NCBI GenBank assembly: GCA_039715055.1
Contig: JBDLID010000002.1
Coordinates: 1-54,725 of the forward strand
Source of the DNA: JBDLID01 sp039715055
Lineage (GTDB): Bacteria > Desulfobacterota > Desulfobulbia > Desulfobulbales > Desulfocapsaceae
Reading direction: 5' to 3'
DNA: 54,725 nt
How positions within the stretch are numbered: the first letter of the stretch is position 1; each line of letters opens with the position of its first letter. A model generated the notes under the pieces. The model was not told the DNA's origin. It saw nothing but the letters and a program-made list of their open reading frames with translations, and made no database searches. This document shows positions 1-9,094 of the stretch, one piece after another. Both the position numbers and the translations under genes were made by a program.

Positions 1-852
1 GTAGAAAAGATCAAGATTCTGCTTGAGATGATCAAGTTCAAGCTGACTGTCTTTGCGATGCCCTTTGCCCTGATGGGAGCATTTCTGGCGGCAGACGGTC
101 TGCCGCAACCGATGGTCTTTGTCTGGGTGGTTCTTGCCATGGTTGGTGCCCGTACAGCTGCCATGGGTTTTAACCGTATCATTGACCAGCATTTTGATGC
201 CGCAAATCCACGGACCGCAAATCGAGCAATCCCTGCAGGGGAGATCCGCCAGATTGAGGCATGGCTGATGGTGGTCATCGCCTCACTGCTGTTTTTCTTT
301 TCAGCCTTCATGCTCAACAGCCTTACTTTGAAACTGGCCCCGGTTGCTCTGGGACTGACTTTTTTCTACTCACTGACTAAGCGGTTTACCTCTTTCTGCC
401 ATCTTGTCCTCGGTGTTGCCCTTGCCTTTTCACCACTTGGCGGCTGGGTTGCCGTATCCGGAAGTCTGACTGGTTTTCCCTGGGTCTTGTCACTTGGCGT
501 CCTCTTCTGGGTTGCCGGTTTTGATACCATCTATGCCTGCCTGGATGCTGATTTTGATCGTGAGGCCGGGCTTCACTCCCTGCCGGCCAGACTGGGACGT
601 GAGAATGCTTTTAGAATGGCGGTGTTTTTTCATGTTCTGGCCTTTGGCCTGTTTACTGCCACCGGCCTGGTCTGCAAACTCAATATTTTTTACTATGTTG
701 GTATTATAGTGACTGCGGCCGCTCTTTTTTACCAGCACATCGTGGTTAACCCAAAGGACCTTTCCCGGATCCAGGTGTCCTTTTTTTCAATGAACGGGGT
801 GATCAGCCTGGTTCTATTTATCGCCACCCTGTTATCTCTTTTTACCGATTGA
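1..852 (+). CDS. UbiA-family polyprenyltransferase (possibly 5'-partial)
   Basis: Membrane prenyltransferase that joins a polyprenyl chain to an aromatic quinone precursor. Counting from the ATG at 28, the first Asp-rich motif is at residues 49-66 (NRIIDQHFDAANPRTANR) and the second at 166-177 (DTIYACLDADFD), with many hydrophobic segments between and after. Both motifs are diagnostic of UbiA. The frame is open back to base 1, so the true start may lie at 28 or upstream of the window. In sulfate reducers this family often serves menaquinone synthesis (MqnP, futalosine pathway). That substrate is inferred here, because no other quinone gene is visible. Confidence 0.87.
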   Translation, partial: VEKIKILLEMIKFKLTVFAMPFALMGAFLAADGLPQPMVFVWVVLAMVGARTAAMGFNRIIDQHFDAANPRTANRAIPAGEIRQIEAWLMVVIASLLFFFSAFMLNSLTLKLAPVALGLTFFYSLTKRFTSFCHLVLGVALAFSPLGGWVAVSGSLTGFPWVLSLGVLFWVAGFDTIYACLDADFDREAGLHSLPARLGRENAFRMAVFFHVLAFGLFTATGLVCKLNIFYYVGIIVTAAALFYQHIVVNPKDLSRIQVSFFSMNGVISLVLFIATLLSLFTD

Positions 853-1730
853 GCCTGATGACGATCATCCAGTCGAACTGCAGGAGTATCACTGTTCTTG
901 TCTGTCTCCTGATTATATTAAGTTTGCGTTTGTCGTCTGGAGAGGCATCTTCCAGGATTGAGCCGCTTAATGTCAGCCTGCTCGATACAGTCTATCAGGA
1001 ACAGGAAAAGCTGTTTTATGAGATTGCCTGGACAGGCGGTGTCAAAATTGGTGAGATGAGTATTGAAATAAAAAAAACCGGGCCTGAGCGTTTTGTCATT
1101 ACCGGCCGGGTGAAAGACTCAGGTCTGTTTCATTTGATCTATCCGGTTGATGACACATTTGTCACGACCATCAAAGGACCTCGTAGGCTGCCGATCCAAT
1201 ATGATGTGGTGCAGAGGGAAGGGCGGGACAGGCACATCGTACGCAAAACCTATTACAGGCACAAAGAGGGGCATGTTCGCTATCAGAAAAACATAGAGCC
1301 CTGGCGTACTTTTATAATCAGTGGTCCGGTACATAACGAGTTCTCATCATTTTTCTACACCCGTGCTCTATCTCTTGAAAGGGATCATGCATTCATGGTA
1401 CCTACCTTTGCCGATAAAAAGCGTAATGAGGTAATGGTGGCGGTTCAAGAACGGGGATGCCTGGAAAAGACCCTGTTTGGCACCATCAGGACAGTTTCCG
1501 TTCTTCCTCAAATGACCTTCAAGGGATTGTATGACAAGAGCGGTGATACGGTGATCTGGTTCAGTGACGATCGCTGCAGGGTTCCAGTCAAGATCACCTC
1601 AAAGATTATTCTGGGATCTCTCACAGCCACTCTTGTTCGATATGAGAGCACGATCTGTCCATCAAGTGACAATGTAGAAGGTGCTGGTTGTCTGAAACCT
1701 CAACGGGCCTCCTTATTAATGGGCGAATAA
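849..1730 (+). CDS. DUF3108 domain-containing exported protein
   Basis: Protein of about 290 residues with an N-terminal hydrophobic signal-like segment (about residues 12-30), then a beta-rich domain. The stretch from YEIAWTGGVKIGEMSIEI onward matches the DUF3108 family, which is periplasmic or outer-membrane associated and has no assigned reaction. The TTG at 849 overlaps the stop of the prenyltransferase, and an in-frame ATG at 858 is an equally good start. Either way the two genes are translationally linked and probably co-transcribed. No catalytic residues can be named. Confidence 0.75.
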   Translation: MSLMTIIQSNCRSITVLVCLLIILSLRLSSGEASSRIEPLNVSLLDTVYQEQEKLFYEIAWTGGVKIGEMSIEIKKTGPERFVITGRVKDSGLFHLIYPVDDTFVTTIKGPRRLPIQYDVVQREGRDRHIVRKTYYRHKEGHVRYQKNIEPWRTFIISGPVHNEFSSFFYTRALSLERDHAFMVPTFADKKRNEVMVAVQERGCLEKTLFGTIRTVSVLPQMTFKGLYDKSGDTVIWFSDDRCRVPVKITSKIILGSLTATLVRYESTICPSSDNVEGAGCLKPQRASLLMGE

Positions 1731-1915
1731 TTGCCCTGAAGGAGAAATTTTGACTGCAGAGTTAAATTTATATCAGTCTTTTAATTTGAGTTTTTTTGCA
1801 GAAGATAATCAACTAATTTATGGCGTGGACTGATTTAATGACTATATTGACCACCAATTTTTAGCCTGTTTGCAAAAATTCTTTCTGCTATACACTATTT
1901 CACAAGGAGATAACT

Positions 1916-2563
1916 ATGAAACTAATACTATTGGGCGCCCCGGGTGCCGGAAAAGGCACTGTTGCTAAATTGTTGACCGCCATTGACGGGTCCGTTCAAA
2001 TTTCAACCGGTGATATTCTTCGCGGTGCTGTTCAGGCCGGAACCGACCTTGGCAAAGAGGCTGAAGGCTATATGAAACGCGGTGATCTTGTGCCTGACTC
2101 CCTGATCATGGGAATAATGGAAAAACGACTTCAGGAACCCGATTGTGAAAAAGGTTTTCTGCTTGACGGCTTCCCGCGTACCATTCCGCAGGCCGAAGAG
2201 CTGACCCAGCTCCTTGCCAAGCTAGATATTAAGCTGGATATGGCCGTGGATATCGACGTTCCCCGTGATATTATCCTTGATCGGCTCTGTACCCGACGGA
2301 CCTGTGAGAACAGTGACTGTCAGGCTATCTACAATGTAAAGTCCAATCCGACTAAGACCGAAGGGATCTGCGACAAGTGCGGATCCAAGGTTATCCAGCG
2401 CGAGGATGAAACTGAAGAGGCTATCTCTCACCGCCTTGAGACCTACAATGAAAAGACCTCTCCCCTGAAAGGTTTTTATGAGAAAGAGGGACTGCTGATG
2501 TCTGTTCCGGCTACAAACAGTGATGCGGTCATTGATGCCATCAAGGAAAAGCTTAGCCTGTAA
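1916..2563 (+). CDS. adk: adenylate kinase
   Basis: Interconverts ATP plus AMP with two ADP in the cytoplasm. The P-loop GAPGAGKGT is at residues 8-16, followed by STGDILR and LLDGFPRT, the AMP-binding elements. The LID carries four cysteines (C130, C135, C152, C155), as in zinc-binding long adenylate kinases, although the first pair is spaced Cx4C rather than the usual Cx2C. At 215 residues it is full length. The start is supported by AAGGAG just upstream. It is followed by a strong hairpin terminator and then purC. Confidence 0.97.
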   Translation: MKLILLGAPGAGKGTVAKLLTAIDGSVQISTGDILRGAVQAGTDLGKEAEGYMKRGDLVPDSLIMGIMEKRLQEPDCEKGFLLDGFPRTIPQAEELTQLLAKLDIKLDMAVDIDVPRDIILDRLCTRRTCENSDCQAIYNVKSNPTKTEGICDKCGSKVIQREDETEEAISHRLETYNEKTSPLKGFYEKEGLLMSVPATNSDAVIDAIKEKLSL

Positions 2564-2583
2564 GGTCGGTTATTCAGTTCATT

Positions 2584-2616
2584 GACACCGGCGTGACAGC
2601 CGGTGTCTAATTTTTA
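2584..2616 (+). terminator. rho-independent terminator after adk
   Basis: Perfect 9-bp inverted repeat (GACACCGGC at 2584-2592, GCCGGTGTC at 2599-2607) with a 6-nt loop, then TAATTTTTA. It lies 20 bp after the adk stop and just before the purC ribosome-binding site, so it probably ends or attenuates adk transcription. Confidence 0.8.
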
Positions 2617-2630
2617 GAGGAGCAAAGACA

Positions 2631-3521
2631 ATGACAGATTTCGTTTTATCAACAGACTTTGAAGATCTTGACCTGATCCATCGCGGCAAGGTTCGTGATA
2701 TGTATGAGATTCCCGGTCATGATGACAAATTGCTGATGGTCGCCACAGACCGGATTTCCGCTTATGATGTGGTGATGGACGACGCGATCCCCGGAAAGGG
2801 AAAAATTCTGACCGAGTTGTCCCTTTTCTGGTTTGATTTGCTCGGTGACATTGTCGACAACCACCTGATCAGCGCCGAAGTTGATGAATATCCCGAGATC
2901 TGCCATCAGTACCGAGCCGAGCTTGTTGGGAGATCCATGCTGGTTCGCAAGACTAAACCGCTGCCGGTGGAGTGTATTGTGAGGGGCTATATCTCCGGCT
3001 CGTTCTGGAAGGCGTACCAGAAATCCAATATCGTTTGCGGCTTTGAACTGCCCGAGGGCATGGTGGAATCAGATCGTTTTGAAACGCCGCTTTTTACTCC
3101 TTCGACCAAGGCCGAACAAGGTCTTCATGATGAAAATATCTCCATTGAGACCATGGAGGAAATACTCGGGACTGAGCACAGTAAAGAAGTGGCCCGGATC
3201 AGTGTGGAACTCTATCAAAGGGCTGCCGATTATGCCCGCGACAAAGGGGTTATTATCGCCGATACCAAGTTCGAACTTGGAATTGATGGAGACCGGCTGA
3301 TACTCATTGACGAGGTGCTGACACCGGATTCATCCCGTTTCTGGCCGGTTGATGAATATCGCACAGGGCAGGGACAACCCAGTTTCGACAAACAGTTTCT
3401 GCGGGATTATCTCTCCACACTTGACTGGGGAAAAACGCCTCCTCCCCCTCCTCTGCCTGGTGAAATTGTAGAAAAAACCCTGGCCCGCTATGAAGAGGCG
3501 GTGAAAAAAATTACCGGCTGA
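2631..3521 (+). CDS. purC: phosphoribosylaminoimidazole-succinocarboxamide synthase (SAICAR synthetase)
   Basis: Joins aspartate to CAIR using ATP in purine synthesis. Visible family signatures are HRGKVRDMYE near the N-terminus, ATDRISAYDVVM, the VECIVRGYISGSFWKAYQ core, and the C-terminal IADTKFELG followed by LIDEVLTPDSSRFW. The length of 296 residues fits the long (yeast-like or delta-type) form rather than the ~237-residue enteric form. AGGAG stands upstream of the ATG. No other purine gene is adjacent, so it appears to be transcribed alone after the adk terminator. Confidence 0.96.
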   Translation: MTDFVLSTDFEDLDLIHRGKVRDMYEIPGHDDKLLMVATDRISAYDVVMDDAIPGKGKILTELSLFWFDLLGDIVDNHLISAEVDEYPEICHQYRAELVGRSMLVRKTKPLPVECIVRGYISGSFWKAYQKSNIVCGFELPEGMVESDRFETPLFTPSTKAEQGLHDENISIETMEEILGTEHSKEVARISVELYQRAADYARDKGVIIADTKFELGIDGDRLILIDEVLTPDSSRFWPVDEYRTGQGQPSFDKQFLRDYLSTLDWGKTPPPPPLPGEIVEKTLARYEEAVKKITG

Positions 3522-3616
3522 TTATCCGTTAGAGTCTGACCACTTACCGTTCATAAAAACTGGCGGTGGATAATCTGCCGTAAAGGTGGACTGAAACAAG
3601 TGTCAGACTATCCCGG

Positions 3617-4057
3617 TCAGTCAGTCCGGCTGGGCTCAAATGGCATGGATTGGCAGAGCCTGGTGATTTCAGAGGTGAGGTCTTCGAGGATAACAGGTTT
3701 GGTCAGGTAGGCGTCCATTCCGGCCTCGAGGCAGAGTTGCTGGTGATCTGTTGTCTCCTGGGCAGTAAGAGCAATGACCGGAATCCGGCCACCGAATATT
3801 TTTTCTCGTTCACGGATAATTGTAGTGGCCTCAATGCCGTCCATGACCGGCATCCGTATGTCCATTATAATCAGATGTCCGCTTTTCTTCTCAAGATTCT
3901 CCAGAAGTTGTCTGCCATTTTCACTGACGATGACACACGCCCCCATCTCTTCCAGAAAGGCGGTCATCATTCGTTGATTGATAAACTCGTCTTCGGCCAG
4001 ATGGATGACAACCCCTGTCAGGCAGTTATCTTTATCTGTTGCATTGGCAGCGCTCAA
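3617..4057 (-). CDS. stand-alone response-regulator receiver domain
   Basis: About 146 residues that are almost entirely one receiver domain. The acidic pair is in HLAEDE, the phospho-acceptor Asp in IIMDIRMPVMDG, the Thr in IALTAQE and the Lys in YLTKPV. There is no output domain. The start is TTG with no convincing ribosome-binding site, and the frame is open further upstream without an ATG. The residues before the receiver resemble the linker before the C-terminal receiver of hybrid histidine kinases. It may therefore be a genuine CheY-like protein or the surviving tail of a decayed hybrid kinase (see 4110-4184). Confidence 0.65.
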   Translation of the reverse strand: MSAANATDKDNCLTGVVIHLAEDEFINQRMMTAFLEEMGACVIVSENGRQLLENLEKKSGHLIIMDIRMPVMDGIEATTIIREREKIFGGRIPVIALTAQETTDHQQLCLEAGMDAYLTKPVILEDLTSEITRLCQSMPFEPSRTD

Positions 4058-4109
4058 AGGCTCATCGCAGGCTGATTTTCTCGATCACTGTTTCTTTTCA
4101 AGGCACCCT

Positions 4110-4184
4110 CTATTTGATTCTAAGGTAAAAGTCAGTTCCCATTCCCTTGGTGCTTGCCTCAGATTTCACACCGTAAACGATTTT
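4110..4184 (-). pseudogene. possible histidine-kinase C-terminal remnant
   Basis: Minus-strand reading gives about 24 residues, including VKSEASTKGMGTDFYLRIK and then a stop. This resembles the end of a HATPase_c domain (SExGKGTxFxxxLP). An in-frame stop lies directly upstream and no start is available, so it cannot be an intact gene. Together with the orphan receiver 50 bp downstream, it suggests a degraded kinase/receiver locus. The match is short and made by eye only. Confidence 0.35.
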
Positions 4185-4436
4185 TCAGCCAACCGTATGT
4201 TTTGTATGTACACCGAATCAGTGATTACCTGTATATGAAAACAGCTATTTAACAAATAGTATCCTATCGTATTGAAGAGAAATTGAAAAAGAAATTTTGG
4301 TTTGCAAAGCTTCTGTTTTGCTATAGTGTCAATTCAATCGGTATGTAAACCACTTAACCTCCAATAAACTTAGGGGTTCCTTTCAATGGTGTGCTGCGAA
4401 AATTAAACTGAAGGGACCCTGAATACTGGAATAATA

Positions 4437-6161
4437 ATGAAAAAAATCCTTCTTGCAGTTTGCGGTGCTCTCATTATAGCCCTGGTGGTCTTTTTCACCA
4501 TTGGTCGTGATTACAAACCATTTTCAGCTGCTAAACTGCTGCCCCCTGATGTTTTATTGACCATTGAACAGCATGAACTGGATAAAATGGTCAAAGATTT
4601 CCAAGGATCACGTCTGGGAAAAAATATTGCGGCAATTGATGTGACTGCCCTTGCCGAAGGGTTCGGCCTGGGGCAGGAGGTTGACCGTCAACTCAATAAG
4701 TTAAAGAAAGAGGTTGATGAGTTTCTCAAATCACTGGTCTACCGTGAGTTTTTCGCCGAAGAGTTCACTGTTGCCCTTTTTCCCTTTGATGAAATTGACC
4801 CTTACCATCCTTATGAGGAATTTGAAAAACACTGTCTGATCATTTCCCGACCAGCCCATGACACTGCCATGCTCAAGTTGGCTTCAGCTCTTGTCTCAAC
4901 AGAGACAGGAGAGGAGACAAAGCAGTACGGTAAACACTCCATCAAGCGTTATCAGCTTGACGAGGACCGTCGTTTGTCTGTGGTTACCATTGAGGGCCTT
5001 GTTGTTGCAGCCCTCAATGAAAGACTTGTGAGAAAGGTGATTGATCAGTATGACAGTGATGCGCCGTGCCTGGCAGAGGAGGTGGACTACATCGAGTTAG
5101 ACCGGGCTCTTCCCCGGTCACACATCTTTACCTACCTGTCTGTACCCCTGTTAAAAGAAATGGCAGTTAATCTCTCAAATTCCCTTAAAAATCCTCATCA
5201 TGAGCGGTTTGTCAAAGAACTTGAGCAGTGGAAGGGCTGGCGGGCTGCCGGCTATGGTGCTGAAAAAATTGGGGATATTATTACCGATCGCGGCATGATC
5301 CTTTACGATTCTGCCAGTCTTAGTGAACAGACCAGGGCCATGATCAATGCCAAGCCGACTGTGGATGCGGCCCTTGCCATAATACCGGAAGAGACCTTTT
5401 TTTATTACTGGACAAACAGTGTCAACTCCCGCCTGATTCTTGATATGTATCTTGAGCAGGCCGATCAGAACGGACAGCCGCGCAATGAGCTTATGGCCAC
5501 CATCGATGCCCTGTTGAAAGATGAAATCGGGATGAGCACTGAAGAGATACTTGCAAGCCTTGGTGAGGAACTCTCCTTTCTGCTGGCACCCGGCAAGAAA
5601 GACCAGGCGCTGCCGCTGCCCGGTGTTGCAATGTTTCTCAAAACCGGCAACAGGGAGAACATTGAAAAGATGATATCCCGGCTGGTCGCCAAATACGACA
5701 TTCCTCTTCAATCACTGGTTTATAAAGAGACCCAGTATCATACCTGGGGCGCAGCCCCCGGTGGTGCTGTTCAACCGGCCTACGGTTTCATCGACGACCA
5801 CCTGGTTGTTGTCAGTCGTAAAGCGTTGTTCAAGCAGGTCATCGACACCCGCCAGGGTAAGCCCGGTCTCGCTGCCAGTAAAGATTTTCTTGCAGTTGGT
5901 GAAAAATTGAAAAGCGAAAATAATTCCATCACCTTTTGCAGGACTGAAAAGTTGATGGGAGTTTTGAAGGACCTCATTTTGTGGGGTGGTGGTTTTGCTG
6001 CTCTTCGTGGGCCTGATGCGGCTGCAAGGACCAAACTTGTGACAGACGGGTTTCTTCTTCCCCTGCTTGACGGGCTGGCCATGTACTCCCTGATTGGCAG
6101 CCACAGTCGCATTGAACCTGACAGGATCATCATTGAATCAACCACTCGAGTCACACCGTAG
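4437..6161 (+). CDS. DUF3352-like exported or membrane-anchored protein
   Basis: 574 residues. It starts with MKKILLAVCGALIIALVVFF, a signal peptide or N-terminal membrane anchor, and the rest looks soluble and periplasmic. The mature N-terminus (LLPPDVLLTIEQ) and repeated blocks of the type FKTGNRENIEKMISRL and AYGFIDDHLVVVS resemble DUF3352 proteins, which have no assigned function. No catalytic motif is apparent. It is followed after 50 bp by a small unknown gene and thiL on the same strand. Family assignment is by general resemblance and is moderately uncertain. Confidence 0.6.
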   Translation: MKKILLAVCGALIIALVVFFTIGRDYKPFSAAKLLPPDVLLTIEQHELDKMVKDFQGSRLGKNIAAIDVTALAEGFGLGQEVDRQLNKLKKEVDEFLKSLVYREFFAEEFTVALFPFDEIDPYHPYEEFEKHCLIISRPAHDTAMLKLASALVSTETGEETKQYGKHSIKRYQLDEDRRLSVVTIEGLVVAALNERLVRKVIDQYDSDAPCLAEEVDYIELDRALPRSHIFTYLSVPLLKEMAVNLSNSLKNPHHERFVKELEQWKGWRAAGYGAEKIGDIITDRGMILYDSASLSEQTRAMINAKPTVDAALAIIPEETFFYYWTNSVNSRLILDMYLEQADQNGQPRNELMATIDALLKDEIGMSTEEILASLGEELSFLLAPGKKDQALPLPGVAMFLKTGNRENIEKMISRLVAKYDIPLQSLVYKETQYHTWGAAPGGAVQPAYGFIDDHLVVVSRKALFKQVIDTRQGKPGLAASKDFLAVGEKLKSENNSITFCRTEKLMGVLKDLILWGGGFAALRGPDAAARTKLVTDGFLLPLLDGLAMYSLIGSHSRIEPDRIIIESTTRVTP

Positions 6162-6211
6162 GTTGGATACGCACCTCTATTCTCATAATTTCTCAATTAC
6201 GGCTTTAATCA

Positions 6212-6574
6212 ATGGAAAAACTGGTTGCTGAACTCTCAGAGGTCATGGATTTCAAGGATACCACCGATATCGGTGATATTGTCCTTGTGGTTGCAAAGGA
6301 GCCTAAAATGCTGCTTTATGCTCAGGTGACAACCATTGAAAGGGATCGCACTAAAAAAGATGAATGGTGGCATGTGGGGCTGAATATGTTAGCCATCCCC
6401 CCGCAGAAAACAACCTGGACTCTTCGCACTTCCCAGATGACCGGCATGGAGATATTTACCATGGGTGGTGAGCAACGCTTTTTCAAGGCGGTTGATTTCG
6501 GTATTGAAGAGGTCCCCTCCACTCCGTCCCCAAAGGACAAAGTGACCAGGGGTGGACTCAAGCGAATCAAATAG
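6212..6574 (+). CDS. conserved-looking hypothetical protein
   Basis: 120-residue soluble protein with no signal peptide or membrane segment. It is rich in charged residues and has a Trp-rich middle (DEWWHVGLNM, TTWTLRTSQM). The C-terminus ends in a basic tail (TRGGLKRIK). I do not recognise the family. It lies between the DUF3352-like gene and thiL, with only 11 bp to the thiL start, so it is probably in an operon with thiL. There is no obvious ribosome-binding site before the ATG. The open frame, codon use and position argue that it is real. Confidence 0.6.
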   Translation: MEKLVAELSEVMDFKDTTDIGDIVLVVAKEPKMLLYAQVTTIERDRTKKDEWWHVGLNMLAIPPQKTTWTLRTSQMTGMEIFTMGGEQRFFKAVDFGIEEVPSTPSPKDKVTRGGLKRIK

Positions 6575-6585
6575 GGAGAGGTGAG

Positions 6586-7590
6586 TTGAAAGAGAGAGCT
6601 CTGATCAGAGACATACGCTCTGGCAGGCAGGCTATAGGCGGACTGATCCGCGGTATTGGTGACGACTGTGCAGTTTTTCAGGCGCCGGCCGGGGATCGTG
6701 TTTTGCTCATGACCAGTGACACCCTTGTCGACGGGGTTCATTTTAACCGTGATTTCCATCCGGCTGAAAGTCTCGGCAGAAAATGCGTCAGTGTCAATCT
6801 CAGCGATATTGCTGCAATGGGGGCCTTGCCCTGTTATGCCTTGCTCTGTCTGAGCTTGCCGAACGACCTGCCGCGCAAGTGGCTTGACCAATGGCGGCAT
6901 GGATTTGACACTCAGCTTGACGCTTTTTCCTGTGCCTTGATTGGTGGAGATACAACTGTGGGGCGGGATCTGGTGGTGACTGTCACCATCGTCGGTGCGG
7001 CACCGGAAGGCGACATACTTTACCGCAACCGGGCACAAAAAAATGATCTCGTCTGCGTCTCAGGCCCGCTTGGCTCGGCGGCCGCAGGACTGAGCCTTCT
7101 CCAGAAGGGAGTCAGGGAACAGGCTGGCGGCGGAGACAAAAAATTTAACCGTCTGTTCAAGGCCCACCTCGATCCCGAGCCTCTTGTGCGGCTGGGGTGT
7201 TTTCTTGGTCAAAGCGGGCTGGCTCATGCAATGCAGGACATCTCAGACGGCCTGGCAACGGACCTGGCCCATATCTGTACGGAGAGTGGGGTGGGAGCCG
7301 TGATTGAGGAGCAGTTCCTGCCCTGTGACCCACAGCTGCCCGTTGCCGCCGACCAGCTTGGTGTGAACCGGCTGGACTGGATGTTAAGAGGCGGTGAAGA
7401 CTACCAGCTCCTTGCTGCCGTTGCTCCCGAACAGATCGACTCGCTCAACCGAGCCCTTGAGGAAAACGGTTTCTCACCTCTTATCGTCATCGGCAGGTTG
7501 ACCGAAGAGGAAGGCGTTTTTCTTCATCTTAGCTCAGGCCGTCGGGAAGAGATCAGTTTTCAGGGCTACGAACACAGCTCTGGTGATTAA
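6586..7590 (+). CDS. thiL: thiamine-monophosphate kinase
   Basis: Phosphorylates thiamine monophosphate to thiamine diphosphate, the active cofactor. Family motifs in order are IGDDCAVF, TSDTLVDGVHF, VSVNLSDIAAMGALP, LIGGDTTVG, and near the end DISDGLATDLAHI and LRGGEDYQLL. The length of 334 residues is normal. The start is TTG at 6586 preceded by GGGAGAG, because the nearby GTG at 6581 runs straight into a stop. Its TAA overlaps the stop of the convergent dCMP deaminase gene by 4 bp. Confidence 0.94.
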   Translation: MKERALIRDIRSGRQAIGGLIRGIGDDCAVFQAPAGDRVLLMTSDTLVDGVHFNRDFHPAESLGRKCVSVNLSDIAAMGALPCYALLCLSLPNDLPRKWLDQWRHGFDTQLDAFSCALIGGDTTVGRDLVVTVTIVGAAPEGDILYRNRAQKNDLVCVSGPLGSAAAGLSLLQKGVREQAGGGDKKFNRLFKAHLDPEPLVRLGCFLGQSGLAHAMQDISDGLATDLAHICTESGVGAVIEEQFLPCDPQLPVAADQLGVNRLDWMLRGGEDYQLLAAVAPEQIDSLNRALEENGFSPLIVIGRLTEEEGVFLHLSSGRREEISFQGYEHSSGD

Positions 7591-8120
7591 TCATCACTGA
7601 ACAGATCGATGACGATTTGTCTCTGCTTTGGCTTCAGCTGCCGGTACTTGGTCTCAGATTTGTCCAGCATGATCTTGGATGCCTTTACCAGGTCAGTGTC
7701 CCTGTATTTGTCTGAGAGGTAGATGATCTCCCTGATGCCGGACTGGATGATGACCTTGGTGCATTCGTTGCAAGGGAAGAGCCCGACATAAATCTTGCAG
7801 TTGTGAAGATTGGTCGATATGGAGTTGAGGACCGCATTGAGCTCTGCATGGCAGACATAAGGATACTTGGTGTCCAGGTAAGCCCCTTCTCTTGCCCAGG
7901 GCAGAACATCGTCTGAACAGCCCCAGGGAAAACCGTTATAACCCACTCCGACAATCTTGTTCTGCGGATTGGCCACACAGGCCCCGACCTGGGTGTTGGG
8001 GTCTTTGGAGCGCTGGGCTGAAAGCAGAGCCACAGCCATGAAGTAGTCATCCCAGCAGAGGTAGTCCTCACGCTTTGTGACCTTGGCTGAATTAATCTGT
8101 GATGTATCCATGGATATCAT
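7587..8120 (-). CDS. deoxycytidylate (dCMP) deaminase, ComEB-type
   Basis: Zinc-dependent deaminase converting dCMP to dUMP for thymidylate synthesis. The zinc and catalytic signatures are VCHAELNAVLN (His plus proton-shuttling Glu) and LFPCNECTKVIIQSGI (PCxxC). YNGFPWGCSDD and SKDPNTQVGACV are typical of the dCMP deaminase family. The length of 177 residues is normal. Two ATGs (8120 and 8111) are possible starts, neither with a strong ribosome-binding site. It converges on thiL with overlapping stops. Confidence 0.92.
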   Translation of the reverse strand: MISMDTSQINSAKVTKREDYLCWDDYFMAVALLSAQRSKDPNTQVGACVANPQNKIVGVGYNGFPWGCSDDVLPWAREGAYLDTKYPYVCHAELNAVLNSISTNLHNCKIYVGLFPCNECTKVIIQSGIREIIYLSDKYRDTDLVKASKIMLDKSETKYRQLKPKQRQIVIDLFSDD

Positions 8121-8135
8121 ATCTGTCGGTTAGAG

Positions 8136-9017
8136 TCACATGTAAGGAATCCACTTGGTGATAAGGCGCTGCAGCCGACCATTTTTTTCAATTTCCATGA
8201 GAAACCGATTGGCACGACTGTGGAGTTCATCGTTGTCTTTGGCCACACCCCATGCCAGGTACTCTTCAGTTGCCAGGTGAAGAATAGGGGTCAGTTTCTG
8301 TCCCTGGCTTATGGCGGCATAGTGACACACCATCGGGGCATCATAGATAAGAACATCGATCTTTTTCTTTTCAAGTGCCCTGACACCATCACCAGCCTTT
8401 TCGAAACGTCTGATTTTTGCACCATTGATGGATTCTGTGACAAAAAGGTCACCTGTTGTACCAGTGACAACGCCAATGGTGTGGTTGGTGTTCATGACAC
8501 TGTAGACACCGGTGGAGAACAGGTTTCTGTCCTCAAGGCGAACCAGCATGATTTGGCCACCACGGAGATACGGAGTTGTGAAGTTGACTCGATAGGTGCG
8601 CGGCCGGGTAATGGTCATCCCGGACATAATGATATCGATTTTGTTTTGTTCAAGCCAGTTGATCTGTTCAGCCCAGGGCACCTCAATAAAGAGGGCTTTT
8701 TTACCTAAAGTAGCCGCCAGCGCCCTGGCAAGATCTACTTCAAGACCTACGAATTTTTTACCTTTTTTTGAGACAAGAGGCGGTGCTCCGTCAGTAACGC
8801 CGATACGCAGGGGCGCAACAACTTTTTTAACGGCTACAACGTCAATGCTGTCTTTCCCGGTTTCAGATATCTCTGGTTTGACCGACTTATCACTACTCTT
8901 GCGGATCGATTCTTCTGTCTCTGGATAGAGAGGGGTGCAACCAGGCAGCGTCAGAAGATATAATGAGATGATAAGAAGAAAAGGGAGAATCCTGAAAAAT
9001 GGTCTTAAATACTGCAT
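8136..9017 (-). CDS. periplasmic solute-binding lipoprotein, family 3
   Basis: 293 residues with a hydrophobic signal peptide and lipobox LPGC (Cys27), so probably a lipid-anchored periplasmic protein. The body is a family 3 extracellular solute-binding domain: LRIGVTDGAPPLV, FVGLEVDLARALAATLG, IDIIMSGMTITRPRTYRVNFTTPY and GVVTGTTGDLF. Such proteins usually bind polar amino acids for an ABC importer or act as sensors. No permease or ATPase gene is adjacent, so the ligand and partner are unknown. Confidence 0.85.
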   Translation of the reverse strand: MQYLRPFFRILPFLLIISLYLLTLPGCTPLYPETEESIRKSSDKSVKPEISETGKDSIDVVAVKKVVAPLRIGVTDGAPPLVSKKGKKFVGLEVDLARALAATLGKKALFIEVPWAEQINWLEQNKIDIIMSGMTITRPRTYRVNFTTPYLRGGQIMLVRLEDRNLFSTGVYSVMNTNHTIGVVTGTTGDLFVTESINGAKIRRFEKAGDGVRALEKKKIDVLIYDAPMVCHYAAISQGQKLTPILHLATEEYLAWGVAKDNDELHSRANRFLMEIEKNGRLQRLITKWIPYM

Positions 9018-9094
9018 TGTCTGATTGTACTCCTCACTTGTTATTTATCTGGCTGGCACACAGCTCATATGAAAATACCTGCAACATCAACTGA

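Noticed and set aside
3532..3609. Imperfect inverted repeat after purC (AGTCTGACCACTT / AAGTGTCAGACT)
   Set aside because: The arms are 53 nt apart and contain a bulge; too weak to call a terminator.
5175..5711. Minus-strand 178-codon frame inside the DUF3352-like gene
   Set aside because: Shadow frame of a well-supported plus-strand gene; no motif.
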